Positions 51,814-62,393 of a DNA stretch of 64,000 bases are shown in pieces. The stretch lies in the NCBI RefSeq assembly GCF_006716315.1, contig NZ_VFOV01000001.1:2372501-2436500 (forward strand). Direction: 5' to 3'. A program made the position numbers and the translations under genes. Positions within the stretch are counted from its first letter, which is position 1. Each line of letters starts with the position of its first letter. Source of the DNA: Nocardioides albertanoniae (lineage in GTDB: Bacteria > Actinomycetota > Actinomycetes > Propionibacteriales > Nocardioidaceae). Below the pieces are notes generated by a model that was given only the letters and a program-made list of their open reading frames with translations, searched no databases and had not been told where the DNA came from.

Positions 51814-52230
51814 GTGGATCGTCCCGAGCTCGGCTACCTGCTGTCCCGCCTGATGCGGGAGGTGATGGCGCGCGAGAAGCCGATCCTCGACGGGGCGGGT
51901 CTGGAGATGTGGGATTACGCCGTGCTGACTGCGCTCGCTGACTCCGACGCACCGACGCAGGCGCAGCTCGCCGCCACCACGGGCCGCGACAAGACCCGGC
52001 TGATCGGCAACCTCGACCGGCTCGAGACGCAGGGCATGATCGTGCGCCAGGCCGACTCGGCCGACCGTCGCAACCGGATCGTCTCGCTCACCGCGGCCGG
52101 GTCGCGCGTGCTGCGCAGCTGCCGCGAGGCCATCGGCGCCATGGAGGCCGAGCTGCTGGCCGGCCTCGAGCCCGCCGACCGCGCCGCGTTCGAACGGGCC
52201 TTGACCGATCTCGTCGTGACCGATCGATGA
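51814..52230 (+). CDS. MarR-family transcriptional regulator
   Basis: 138 aa. Winged helix with the recognition helix in TGRDKTRLIGNLDRLETQG and the wing DSADRRNRIVSLT. DRRxR is the family hallmark. Translationally coupled to alkA by ATGA. Its targets may include the divergent DinB-like gene and alkA. Confidence 0.92.
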   Translation: MDRPELGYLLSRLMREVMAREKPILDGAGLEMWDYAVLTALADSDAPTQAQLAATTGRDKTRLIGNLDRLETQGMIVRQADSADRRNRIVSLTAAGSRVLRSCREAIGAMEAELLAGLEPADRAAFERALTDLVVTDR

Positions 52231-53132
52231 GCAGCCTCCGCACCTGGCGCCCGGCGTACGCCTCGAGCCTCGCCACGATGCTGCGCCCGCTCCGGCGCGG
52301 TCCCGGCGACCCGACGTACAAGATCATCGGTGAGCACCACTGGCGCGCCATCCAGACGCCTCAGGGGCCGGCCACGCTCAGGCTGCGCCAGGCCGGGGCC
52401 GAGGTGGAGTCGGAGGCGTGGGGTGCGGGTTCGGACTGGGTGCTCGAGCACGTGCCCGGCCTTCTCGGCGCCGCGGACCGGCCCGAGGAGTTCCGCACCG
52501 ACGACCCGCTGCTGGCCAGCCTGCTCGAGCGCTTCGAGGTGCCGCGCTTCGGGCGCACGGGGCTGGTGATGGAGGCGCTGGTGCCGTCGATCCTGGAGCA
52601 GAAGGTGACCAGCACCGAGGCGTTCCGCGGATTCGGCAACCTGGTCAGGCGCTTCGGCGAGCCGGCCCCGGGGCCGGGGTCGGAGCACGGTCTCCGGCTC
52701 CAGCCGACCCCGGAGCGGCTCCGCGCGATCCCGAGCTGGGAGTGGCTGCGCCTGCCGGTCGACCCTGCCCGCTCCAAGGCGGTGCTCCAGGCGGCCAGGG
52801 TCGCCCCGGCCGTCGAGAGGACGGCCGGCCTGCCCGGTGAGGAGGTCGAGCGGCGGCTCACCACCATCCCGGGTGTGGGGGAGTGGACCGTCGCCGAGGT
52901 GCGGCAGCGTGCACTGGGCGATCCGGACGCGGTCAGCTTCGGCGACTATCACATCGCGAAGGACGTCGGCTGGGCGCTGACCGACGCGGCTTGGGACGAC
53001 GACCAGCTGCGGGAGTATCTGGAGCGGTTCCGGCCGCACCGTGCTCGGGTGGTCGCACTCATCTACCGAGCCGCTGGCAAGCGGCCTCGGCGGGGGCCGA
53101 GGATGTCGCCTCGGACGCATCTGCCTTCTTGA
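52227..53132 (+). CDS. alkA: DNA-3-methyladenine glycosylase II (AlkA)
   Basis: 301 aa. Helix-hairpin-helix TTIPGVGEWTVAEV and the catalytic Asp in SFGDYHIAKDVGW are typical of HhH-GPD glycosylases. The N-terminal AlkA_N-like domain is retained. It excises alkylated bases in base-excision repair. The stop/start overlap with marR suggests that MarR controls it. Confidence 0.9.
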   Translation: MSSLRTWRPAYASSLATMLRPLRRGPGDPTYKIIGEHHWRAIQTPQGPATLRLRQAGAEVESEAWGAGSDWVLEHVPGLLGAADRPEEFRTDDPLLASLLERFEVPRFGRTGLVMEALVPSILEQKVTSTEAFRGFGNLVRRFGEPAPGPGSEHGLRLQPTPERLRAIPSWEWLRLPVDPARSKAVLQAARVAPAVERTAGLPGEEVERRLTTIPGVGEWTVAEVRQRALGDPDAVSFGDYHIAKDVGWALTDAAWDDDQLREYLERFRPHRARVVALIYRAAGKRPRRGPRMSPRTHLPS

Positions 53133-53158
53133 CGACCTGATTTACTGTCGAGTGGCCC

Positions 53159-54394
<1,236 letters not shown>

Positions 54395-54607
54395 GACGCC
54401 CCCCGGCGACAGTGTCAACACACCGACCAATCTAACCGGACCTCCCGGAGGCGGGGAGATCAGCATGCGAGAAGCGTCTTCACCGACGTTGCCCCTAGGG
54501 TGGAGTATCTGTGACTCGCATCACCTACCGACGGGTAGGTCGTTGATTCGAAATACCACCCACCGTGTCGCGGAACATGCCCGGCGCCGGGTCGTTGCCC
54601 TCGTAAC

Positions 54608-54621
54608 TGAAACATGTTCTA
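54608..54621. promoter_or_regulatory. Putative KstR operator before the mce operon
   Basis: TGAAACATGTTCTA matches the KstR consensus TnnAACnnGTTnnA at every fixed position. It lies 50 bp before yrbEA. KstR represses sterol-catabolism and mce4 genes in mycobacteria and rhodococci. The match suggests that this Mce operon is a steroid importer. Confidence 0.75.
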
Positions 54622-54671
54622 CTACTGGCTTGCACGTGAGCCGAGTCACAAGACCTCCCGGAAGGTGAAGG

Positions 54672-55445
54672 ATGGCAATGCAGTTCGCCTCGCTCGTTCG
54701 GGGCGTCGGCGGAATGGGCCTGATGACCGGAGAAGTCGTCAAGGGGACGTTCACCACCAAGTTCCAGCTCCGGGAGTTCCTCGAGCAGGCGTGGTTCATC
54801 ACGAGCGTCACGATGCTGCCCGCGGTGCTGGTCTCGATCCCGTTCGGTGCGGTCATCTCGCTGCAGGTCGGCAACCTCGCCGGCCAGCTCGGAGCGCAGT
54901 CCTTCGCCGGTGCGACGGCGGTGCTCGCCGTGGTCAGGGAGGCGGCGCCGATGGCCGCCGCGCTGATCATCGCCGGCGCCGCCGGGTCGGCGATCTGCTC
55001 CGACATGGGATCGCGCAAGATCCGCGAGGAGATCGACGCGATGGAGGTGCTGGGCATCGACCCGGTGATCCGGCTGGTGATCCCGCGCGTGCTCGCCTGC
55101 CTGTTCGTCTCGGTGATGATCAACGGCATCGTCATCGCGACCGGTATCGGCGGTGGCTACTTCTTCACCGTGATCATCCAGGGCGGCTCGGCCGGCGCGT
55201 TCCTGTCCAGCTTCACGGCGCTGGCCAGCCTTCCCGACCTCTACATCTCGATCGTCAAGTCGGCGGTGTTCGGCTTCCTGGCAGCGATCATCGGCGCCTA
55301 CAACGGGCTCAACGCGCAGGGCGGTCCCAGCGGCGTCGGGCGAGCGGTCAACGAGGCGGTGATCATCGCGTTCATGATGCTCTTCGTGCTCAACTCGATC
55401 ATGACCGCGGTCTACTTCCAGGTCGTCCCGCAGGACGGGTTGTGA
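54672..55445 (+). CDS. yrbEA: YrbEA/MlaE-family permease of the Mce system
   Basis: 257 aa, about five membrane helices. MlaE core: FGAVISLQVGNLAGQLGAQS, SRKIREEIDAMEVLGIDPV, typical of the E-loop that touches the Mkl ATPase. With YrbEB it forms the permease pair for lipid or sterol import. AAGGTGAAGG precedes the ATG at 54672; ATG at 54678 has better RBS spacing. First gene of the operon, downstream of a KstR-like site. Confidence 0.93.
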   Translation: MAMQFASLVRGVGGMGLMTGEVVKGTFTTKFQLREFLEQAWFITSVTMLPAVLVSIPFGAVISLQVGNLAGQLGAQSFAGATAVLAVVREAAPMAAALIIAGAAGSAICSDMGSRKIREEIDAMEVLGIDPVIRLVIPRVLACLFVSVMINGIVIATGIGGGYFFTVIIQGGSAGAFLSSFTALASLPDLYISIVKSAVFGFLAAIIGAYNGLNAQGGPSGVGRAVNEAVIIAFMMLFVLNSIMTAVYFQVVPQDGL

Positions 55446-55452
55446 TCTGAGG

Positions 55453-56301
55453 ATGTCTTCGACGAACACCCTGACCAAGGCAGGCGCGCAGGTCGTCAAG
55501 GAGCAGCGCCTCGCCTTCGAGGGCTACGGCGACCAGCTGCTCTTCTACGCCAAGGCGCTCGCCTGGGCTCCCCGCACCGTACGCCGCTACAAGCGCGAGG
55601 TGCTCAACATCCTCGCCGAGGTCGCCTTCGGCGCGGGCGGGCTGACGATGGTCGCCGGCACCGTGGGCGTGATCGCGTTCATGGCCTTCTTCGCCGGCTC
55701 CGAGGTCGGCATCCAGGGCTACGCCTCGCTGAGCCAGATCGGCGTCGCGAAGTTCTCCGCGTTCATCTCGGCCTTCTTCAACACCCGTGAGGTCGCGCCG
55801 CTGATCTCCTCGATCGCCCTGGCCGCGACCGTCGGCTGCGGCTACACCGCACGCCTCGGCGCGATGCGCATCAGCGAGGAGATCGACGCGCTCGAGGCGA
55901 TGGGCGTGCCGAGCCTTCCCTACCTCGTGACCACCCGGATGATCGCCGGGTTCCTGGCCGTGATCCCGCTCTACATCGTCGCCCTGTGCGCCTCCTACCT
56001 GAGCCCGCGGCTGATCACGACGCTGATGTACGGGCAGTCGGGCGGCACGTACGACCACTACTTCCTGGCGTTCCTGCCGCCGATCGACATCCTCTACAGC
56101 TTCTTGAAGCTGATCATCCTCGCGGTCGCGATCATCCTGATCCACTGCTACTACGGCTACACCGCCTCCGGCGGCCCGGCCGGGGTCGGCATCGCGGTCG
56201 GCAAGGCGATCCGTACGTCCATCGTCACCGTCGTGGTCGCCGACTTCTTCCTGAGCTTCGCGATCTGGGGATCGACGACCACGGTCCGGATCACGGGATG
56301 A
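55453..56301 (+). CDS. yrbEB: YrbEB/MlaE-family permease of the Mce system
   Basis: 282 aa, second MlaE permease: RISEEIDALEAMGVPSLPYL is the conserved cytosolic loop, and the C-terminal helices include a run of CYYGYTASGG. Complements YrbEA in the membrane. Separated by 7 bp. Confidence 0.93.
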   Translation: MSSTNTLTKAGAQVVKEQRLAFEGYGDQLLFYAKALAWAPRTVRRYKREVLNILAEVAFGAGGLTMVAGTVGVIAFMAFFAGSEVGIQGYASLSQIGVAKFSAFISAFFNTREVAPLISSIALAATVGCGYTARLGAMRISEEIDALEAMGVPSLPYLVTTRMIAGFLAVIPLYIVALCASYLSPRLITTLMYGQSGGTYDHYFLAFLPPIDILYSFLKLIILAVAIILIHCYYGYTASGGPAGVGIAVGKAIRTSIVTVVVADFFLSFAIWGSTTTVRITG

Positions 56302-56317
56302 AGGGGGTGCGAGGCAG

Positions 56318-57460
56318 ATGCTGATCGGAATCCAGCGCGACACCCGGGCCGAGCACTCCAAGCTCTTCGTCTCCGGCATCGCGTTCACCGTGACGCTCGC
56401 GCTGCTGATCACGCTGTGCGTGGCGATCTACCAGAAGGCCTTCGTGCAGTTCACGACCGTGAGCGTCGAGGCCGACCAGGCCGGCCTCCAGCTGCCGCGC
56501 TACGGCGACGTACGCATGCACGGCGTCATCGTCGGTCAGATCCGCGAGATCGACCAGGACGGCAAGAAGGCCGTCATCCAGCTCGGCCTGGAGCCGGACC
56601 AGGCCGAGCAGATCCCCGCCAACGTCAGCGTCGCGATCAAGCCGACGACGCTGTTCGGGCAGAAGTACGTCGAGTTCATCGACCCCACGGGTGAGCGCGA
56701 CGGCGTGCTCAGCGACGGAGCGGTGATCCCGGCCGACCGGGTGCGCACCAGCGTCGAGCTCGACGCGATCCTGGCGCGACTCTTCCCGCTGCTGAAGTCG
56801 ATCCGGCCCCAAGACCTCAACAGCACCCTGCACGCCCTCGCCACCGCGCTCTCCGGAAACGGGGAGAAGCTCGGCGAGACGATGGTCCAGCTCAACGACT
56901 ACCTCGAGAAGATGAACGTCCACCTCCCCACCCTCGAACGCGATCTCAACGACATGGCCGACGTCGCCGAGACCTACTCGATGGCCGCGCCCGACCTGGT
57001 CAAGGTGCTCGAGAACACCACGACCACGGCCAAGACGGTGACCCAGCAGCAAGAACGCCTCGGCGGGCTGCTCACCTCGGTCACCGGTGTCGCCGACACC
57101 TCGGAGAACCTGCTGGCCGAGAACGAGAAGGCGATCCGCTACGAGAGCGAGCTCGCCGTCCCGCTGCTCAAGCTGCTCTCCGACTACTCGCCGGAGTACA
57201 CCTGCCTGCTCAAGGGACTCGACAAGTTCACCGACCTGCTGGCGACCGTCTTCCAGCAGAACCGGGTGCGCCAGACGATGGTGCTCGACGGCACCCAGAA
57301 ACCGGCGTACGGCCGTGAGGACCGCCCCGAGTGGGGCGAGATCGGCCACGGCCCCTGGTGCGACGGCCTCCCGAACCCGAAGGTGCCCGCCGACCCGTTG
57401 GAGCTGGAGAACGGCTCCGAGGACGTGCCGTGGGGCGACGGAAACGGGGGCCTGCAGTGA
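56318..57460 (+). CDS. mceA: MceA-family substrate-binding protein
   Basis: 380 aa. Single N-terminal helix (about 18-40), then an MCE domain (YGDVRMHGVIVGQIREI), then a long helical region. Anchored facing the cell envelope; part of the hexameric MceA-F tunnel that carries lipids or sterols to YrbE. AAGGGGG lies about 9 nt before the ATG. Confidence 0.92.
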   Translation: MLIGIQRDTRAEHSKLFVSGIAFTVTLALLITLCVAIYQKAFVQFTTVSVEADQAGLQLPRYGDVRMHGVIVGQIREIDQDGKKAVIQLGLEPDQAEQIPANVSVAIKPTTLFGQKYVEFIDPTGERDGVLSDGAVIPADRVRTSVELDAILARLFPLLKSIRPQDLNSTLHALATALSGNGEKLGETMVQLNDYLEKMNVHLPTLERDLNDMADVAETYSMAAPDLVKVLENTTTTAKTVTQQQERLGGLLTSVTGVADTSENLLAENEKAIRYESELAVPLLKLLSDYSPEYTCLLKGLDKFTDLLATVFQQNRVRQTMVLDGTQKPAYGREDRPEWGEIGHGPWCDGLPNPKVPADPLELENGSEDVPWGDGNGGLQ

Positions 57461-58620
57461 ACAAGCGGGATCTGCGCACGGCGGTGGCCGGCACGAAGCT
57501 GGCCATCTTCACCGTCGTATCCGTCCTCGTCACCGCCACGCTCGCCTCGATCATGGGCAACGTCGGCTTCGGCGACCGGGTGCTCTACCGCGCCGAGTTC
57601 AGCACCGCCTCCGGCCTCGGCGAGGGCGATGACGTACGCGTCGCCGGCATCACCGTGGGGGAGGTGCTCTCGGTCGACATCGAGGGCGGCGACCATGCGA
57701 TGGTCAGCTTCCGGATCGACAAGACGGTGCCGCTGACGAGTGCCAGCGGAGCGCAGGTGCGCTACCTCAACCTCGTCGGCGACCGCTACCTAGCCCTCAC
57801 CCAGGATGCGAGCTCCAAGGAGCCCGGCCCGGGCGAGACCACGGGCGCCACGAGTGCCTCGAGTGTCTCCGACTCGGAGGATGTCGCGCCGTCGGAGGCC
57901 ACGCCGCTGCGCAAGGGCCAGGCGATCGCGATGTCGAACACCACGCCGGCGCTCGACCTGACCGAGCTGTTCAACGGCTTCCAGCCTCTCTTCCAGGCGC
58001 TCCAGCCCAAGGACGTCAACAAGCTCTCGCTCAACCTGATCCGGGTGCTGCAGGGCGAGGGCGGCACCATCGCGAGCCTGCTCTCCGAGACGGCCTCGCT
58101 GACCAGCGCCCTGGCCGAGCGAGACCAGCTGATCGGCGACGTGATCACCAACCTGTCCAAGACGCTCAGCACGGTCAACGCCCACCACGCCGAGCTGGCC
58201 GATCTCATCAAGCAGCTCAGCGGCTGGATGAAGGACCTGGCTCGCGACAAGGAGGCGATCGGTGACTCGATCTCCTCGATCGGCGACCTCACCGACGAGC
58301 TGGCCGGCCTGCTCACCGACGTACGCCCCTTCGTGAAGAAGGACATCAAGGAGCTCAAGCGGGTGGTCGGGGTGCTCAACAAGCCGGACAACCAGAAGCT
58401 GCTCGACAAGACCCTCGAGCGTCTCCCCGAAACCCTCGAGTCGCAGGCACGGATCGGCAGCTACGGCTCCTGGTACAACTACTACCTCTGCGACCTCGAC
58501 TTCTCCATCAAGCTGCCCTCGCTCGGTGACGTGCTCGACAACTCGCCGGCCGTCAAGGCGATCCAGAAGAAGCTCGACAACGTCGCGTTCTACAGCCGTG
58601 CCGAGAGGTGCAAGCTATGA
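57457..58620 (+). CDS. mceB: MceB-family protein
   Basis: 387 aa from GTG (GTGA overlap with mceA). An N-terminal helix, an MCE domain (GEGDDVRVAGITVGEVLSV) and a helical coil (EGGTIASLLSETASLTSALA and more) are visible. A Ser-rich insert (GATSASSVSDSEDV) lies within the MCE region. Next to an RBS-sequestering hairpin. Confidence 0.92.
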   Translation: MNKRDLRTAVAGTKLAIFTVVSVLVTATLASIMGNVGFGDRVLYRAEFSTASGLGEGDDVRVAGITVGEVLSVDIEGGDHAMVSFRIDKTVPLTSASGAQVRYLNLVGDRYLALTQDASSKEPGPGETTGATSASSVSDSEDVAPSEATPLRKGQAIAMSNTTPALDLTELFNGFQPLFQALQPKDVNKLSLNLIRVLQGEGGTIASLLSETASLTSALAERDQLIGDVITNLSKTLSTVNAHHAELADLIKQLSGWMKDLARDKEAIGDSISSIGDLTDELAGLLTDVRPFVKKDIKELKRVVGVLNKPDNQKLLDKTLERLPETLESQARIGSYGSWYNYYLCDLDFSIKLPSLGDVLDNSPAVKAIQKKLDNVAFYSRAERCKL

Positions 58621-58648
58621 GTGAGCGTCAGCGAACGACCATCAGTCT

Positions 58649-58699
58649 CAGACCGGCGCGTCCGTATCCTTGCTCCTCCTCGACGGAGGTGCCGGTCTG
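58649..58699 (+). promoter_or_regulatory. Hairpin that can sequester the mceC ribosome binding site
   Basis: CAGACCGGC (58649-58657) pairs with GCCGGTCTG (58691-58699), which ends one base before the mceC ATG. In its loop, CCTCC (58675-58679) pairs with GGAGG (58685-58689), the mceC Shine-Dalgarno. Either fold hides the RBS. It lies in the 79-nt mceB-mceC gap, unusual in an operon otherwise made of overlapping genes. Confidence 0.65.
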
Positions 58700-59689
58700 A
58701 TGAGCCACCATTCTGAGAGCAGACTGACGCGCACCGGCGTGATCACGATCGTGGCGATCGTGCTGGCGCTGACCGCTGCGTTCAACCTGCGCAAGCTGCC
58801 GTGGTTCGCCGGCACGACCTATCAGGCGGAGTTCTCCGACGCCAGCGGGCTGCACAAGGGCAACCGCGTGGAGATCGCCGGCATCCGGGTCGGCCGGGTC
58901 AGCGACATCGAGATCGAGGGCGCCAAGGTGGTGGTCTCCTTCTCGATCGAGGACGCGGAGATCGGCCAGCGCACCGAGGCGACGATCGGCGTGCTCAACC
59001 TGCTCGGCGAGAAATACCTCAACATCAAGCCGCAGGGCGGTCAGATGCTCGATGCGGGCTCGACGATCCCGCTCGCGCGCACCACCGCGGGCAGCGACAT
59101 CGTCGGCACCTTCGGTGACCTCGCCGAGACGACCGAGCAGATCGACACCAAGCAGCTGGCCCAGGCCCTGACCACGATGTCGGGCACGCTCGACCAGGCC
59201 GGTCCCGAGGTGCAGGGGGCCTTCCAGGGCATCGCCGCGCTCTCCCAGACGATCGCCGCCCGTGGCGACGAGCTGGAGTCGCTGCTGCAGAACGCCCAGA
59301 AGGTCGTGCAGCTGGTCAACGAGCGCAAGCAGGACATCGTCTCGGTGATGGACAACGGCGACCAGGTCTTCGCCGAGCTCATCTCGCGCCGCGAGGCCAT
59401 CCACCAGCTGCTGGTCAACGCCACCACGCTCTCCCAGCAGCTGCAGGGTCTGGTGAAGGACAACGAGAAGCAGATCCGCCCGGCTCTCGACGGCCTGAAC
59501 ACGGCCCTGAAGTTCCTCAACGAGCGCAAGGACGACCTGACCAAGACGATTCAGAACTACGGGCCCTACGCGTCGATCCTGATCAACATCATCGGCACCG
59601 GCCCCTGGTTCGACGCCTACCTCGCCAACCTGACCGGCATCGCGAGCGGCGAGTTCGTGCCCGGTAAACGACCAGGGATCGTGGAATGA
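58700..59689 (+). CDS. mceC: MceC-family protein
   Basis: 329 aa from the ATG at 58700 (MSHHSESRLTRTGVITIVAI). An N-terminal helix, an MCE domain (KGNRVEIAGIRVGRVSDIEI) and a helical tail are visible. GGAGG lies 10 nt upstream within a hairpin. The end overlaps mceD (ATGA). Confidence 0.92.
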   Translation: MSHHSESRLTRTGVITIVAIVLALTAAFNLRKLPWFAGTTYQAEFSDASGLHKGNRVEIAGIRVGRVSDIEIEGAKVVVSFSIEDAEIGQRTEATIGVLNLLGEKYLNIKPQGGQMLDAGSTIPLARTTAGSDIVGTFGDLAETTEQIDTKQLAQALTTMSGTLDQAGPEVQGAFQGIAALSQTIAARGDELESLLQNAQKVVQLVNERKQDIVSVMDNGDQVFAELISRREAIHQLLVNATTLSQQLQGLVKDNEKQIRPALDGLNTALKFLNERKDDLTKTIQNYGPYASILINIIGTGPWFDAYLANLTGIASGEFVPGKRPGIVE

Positions 59690-61038
59690 CCAACATCATC
59701 GAACGACTGACCGAGGTGCCGCGGACCATGGGCCGGCGGCGTACGAAGGCGCTTCCGGCGGTGCCGGGCACCCAGCGGCCCTCGCGACCGAGCCTGCGCT
59801 CGAAGTGGGCCGCGTTGCCGGTCGCGCTGGTGCTGCTGTGCGGGCTGCTGCTGGTCTCCGAGATCGCCGCCCCCGACACCAAGACGGTGACGGTCAGCTT
59901 CCCGCAGGCGGTGAGCGTCTACGAGGGCTCCGACGTGGTGATCATGGGGGTCAAGGTCGGCCGGGTCGCCTCGCTGAAGGCAAAGGGCGACCACGTCGAC
60001 GCGGTGATCGAGTATCAGAGCGAATACAAGCTGCCCAAGGACGTGAAGGCGGCGATCGTGACTCCGACGCTGGTCGCCGACCGGTTCGTGCAGCTCACAC
60101 CCGCCTACACCAGCGGCCCGGCGATGGCCGACGGCGGCAAGATCCCGGTCTCGCGCACCGCAACGCCTGTCGAGCTCGACCGCATCTACGGCAGCCTCTC
60201 CGAGCTGACCACGGCCCTCGGGCCCAACGGGGCCAACAAGAACGGCGCGCTGAGCGACGTGCTCAGCGAGGGGGCCGACGCGCTGGAGGGCAACGGCAAG
60301 GTCGGCAACAAGGCGATCTCCGACATGTCCGAGGCGGCGCAGGTGCTGGGCGGCAACTCCGAGCAGCTCTTCGAGACGCTCTCCCAGCTCTCCGAGGTCA
60401 CCACCACCTTGGCCAAGAACGACAAGACGACCGACAAGTTCCTCACCGACCTCGGCACCGTCTCCAGCCAGCTGGCGGGGGAGAGCGACGAGCTCGACCA
60501 GGCGCTGGTCGCGATCGCGCAGGCGGTGCATGTGACCCGCGACTTCGTCAAGAACAACCAGGACGCGCTGGTCGGCGACGTCAAGGAGCTCAACACGACC
60601 CTCGGTGTCTTGGCCAAGGAGAAGAAGACGATCGGCGAGGTCGTCGACCTGGCTCCGCTCGGCATCGGCAACCTGGCCGAGGCCTTCGACACCCGCTCCG
60701 GGTCGGTCGGCTTCCGCCTGCAGGTCGGACCGATCGGCAACGACCTGTCCAACATCTTGTGCATGGTCGTGGAGAACGACAAGATCCCCGGATCCAAGGA
60801 GATCTGCGCGCTCTTCAAGGCGCTGCTCCCCACCGGGTCGACCGACTCGGCAGGCCAGGCGCTCACCGACCAGGCGAACGCACCGACCCGCCGCGAGACC
60901 GAGTCCGGGCTGCCCGTCGAGACCCCTGGCGGCGCTCAGGCCAAGCAGCCGGAGGTGAAGCCCGAGGTCGTCACCGACGGCGGCATCTCCGAGCTGAGCG
61001 GATCGTTGCAGGATCAGATGTCGGGAGGTAAGAGATGA
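59686..61038 (+). CDS. mceD: MceD-family protein
   Basis: 450 aa. A helix at about 41-62, an MCE domain (YEGSDVVIMGVKVGRVASLK), a long helical region, and a Pro/Gly-rich C-terminus. Overlaps mceC and mceE by ATGA. Confidence 0.92.
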   Translation: MTNIIERLTEVPRTMGRRRTKALPAVPGTQRPSRPSLRSKWAALPVALVLLCGLLLVSEIAAPDTKTVTVSFPQAVSVYEGSDVVIMGVKVGRVASLKAKGDHVDAVIEYQSEYKLPKDVKAAIVTPTLVADRFVQLTPAYTSGPAMADGGKIPVSRTATPVELDRIYGSLSELTTALGPNGANKNGALSDVLSEGADALEGNGKVGNKAISDMSEAAQVLGGNSEQLFETLSQLSEVTTTLAKNDKTTDKFLTDLGTVSSQLAGESDELDQALVAIAQAVHVTRDFVKNNQDALVGDVKELNTTLGVLAKEKKTIGEVVDLAPLGIGNLAEAFDTRSGSVGFRLQVGPIGNDLSNILCMVVENDKIPGSKEICALFKALLPTGSTDSAGQALTDQANAPTRRETESGLPVETPGGAQAKQPEVKPEVVTDGGISELSGSLQDQMSGGKR

Positions 61039-62393
61039 GATCCCGGATCTGGGCACTCGTCGCGATGCTCGGCCTCGTCGCGGCGGCGAGCGGGTGCGGC
61101 GTACAGGCCTATGACCTGCCGCTCCCGGGCAAGGAGGTCGCCACCGGCGAGGGCTACGTGGTCACCGCCGAGTTCCGCGACGTGGTCGACGTGGTGCCCC
61201 GCACCAAGGTGATGGCCAACGACGTGCCGGTCGGGCAGGTCGACTCGGTGCAGCGCAAGGGCTGGCACGCGAAGGTCACCATGACCATCCGCAAGAACAT
61301 CGACCTGCCGGCCGACGCGCTCGCCAACGTACGCCAGACCAGCCTGCTGGGGGAGAAGTACATCGCCCTGATCGCGCCTGAGGGTTCCACCGTCGCGAGC
61401 GCGGGCAAGCTCGGCGACGGCGCCGCGATCGGGCTCGACCGCACCAACCGCAACCCCGAGGTCGAGGAGGTGCTCGGCGCGCTCTCGTTCCTGCTCGCCG
61501 GCGGCGGCGTCGGGCAGCTGAAGACGATCAGCGACGAGCTCAACACGATGATGGACGGGCGCACCGGTGACATGCGCTCCCTGCTGGGCAACCTGGAGAC
61601 CACGGTCGCCTCGCTCAACCAGCAGAAGGGCTCGATCATCAAGGCGATGGAGCAGGTCGACCGGCTGACCCGCACCCTCAACAAGGAGTCCAAGTCGATC
61701 GAGGACGCCATCGACTCCTTCGGGCCGGCGCTGAAGGTGCTCCGCCAGCAGCATGCCGACCTGCTGAAGATGATGAAGGCACTCGACCGGCTGGGAGTGG
61801 TCGCGACCCGGGTGATCAACCAGAGCGGCGCCAACCTGACCTCGGTCCTCGAAGACCTGGCACCGACCCTGCGTGAGCTCGCCGACGCCGGTGACTCGCT
61901 GCCGCGCGGCCTGATGATGGCGGCCAGCTTCCCGTTCCCGGAGAACGCCTCCGGGCTGGCGATGGGTGACTACTCCAACGCGCTGTTCCACATGGATCTC
62001 GACCTCGGCAAGCTGGTGGGCAGCCTCACCAACGGTAAGTCGCCCGGCCTGCTGCCCCAGGTCTTCCAGATCTGCCTGTCCTACTCCAAGGGCTGCGAGG
62101 CGATCCAGCCGCTGGCCAAGGCGCTGTGCGACCTGACCAACCTGCAGATCACCTGCTCGGTGGTCGGCAAGGAGGACACCGCGCCGAAGCCGGGCGAGAA
62201 GACCCCGAAGCTGCCCGACATGTCCGATCTGCTGCCGAAGAGCCAGACCCAGAGCAAGGCACCGGGACTGAACGATCTGGTCCCGGAGATCACCGAAGGG
62301 CTGACTGCGCCACCGGGCGGATCGTCCACCGCCGAGGCGCCATCCGGTGGTCTGTCCGGCCTGCTGGGCCTGCTGGGAGGTGGCACCAAGTGA
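61035..62393 (+). CDS. mceE: MceE-family lipoprotein
   Basis: 452 aa. A lipobox AASGC ending at Cys21 follows a signal peptide (MRSRIWALVAMLGLVAAASG), so it is lipid-anchored, as is typical of MceE/LprN. MCE domain VPRTKVMANDVPVGQVDSVQ. The C-terminal region is Pro- and Gly-rich. Confidence 0.93.
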   Translation: MRSRIWALVAMLGLVAAASGCGVQAYDLPLPGKEVATGEGYVVTAEFRDVVDVVPRTKVMANDVPVGQVDSVQRKGWHAKVTMTIRKNIDLPADALANVRQTSLLGEKYIALIAPEGSTVASAGKLGDGAAIGLDRTNRNPEVEEVLGALSFLLAGGGVGQLKTISDELNTMMDGRTGDMRSLLGNLETTVASLNQQKGSIIKAMEQVDRLTRTLNKESKSIEDAIDSFGPALKVLRQQHADLLKMMKALDRLGVVATRVINQSGANLTSVLEDLAPTLRELADAGDSLPRGLMMAASFPFPENASGLAMGDYSNALFHMDLDLGKLVGSLTNGKSPGLLPQVFQICLSYSKGCEAIQPLAKALCDLTNLQITCSVVGKEDTAPKPGEKTPKLPDMSDLLPKSQTQSKAPGLNDLVPEITEGLTAPPGGSSTAEAPSGGLSGLLGLLGGGTK

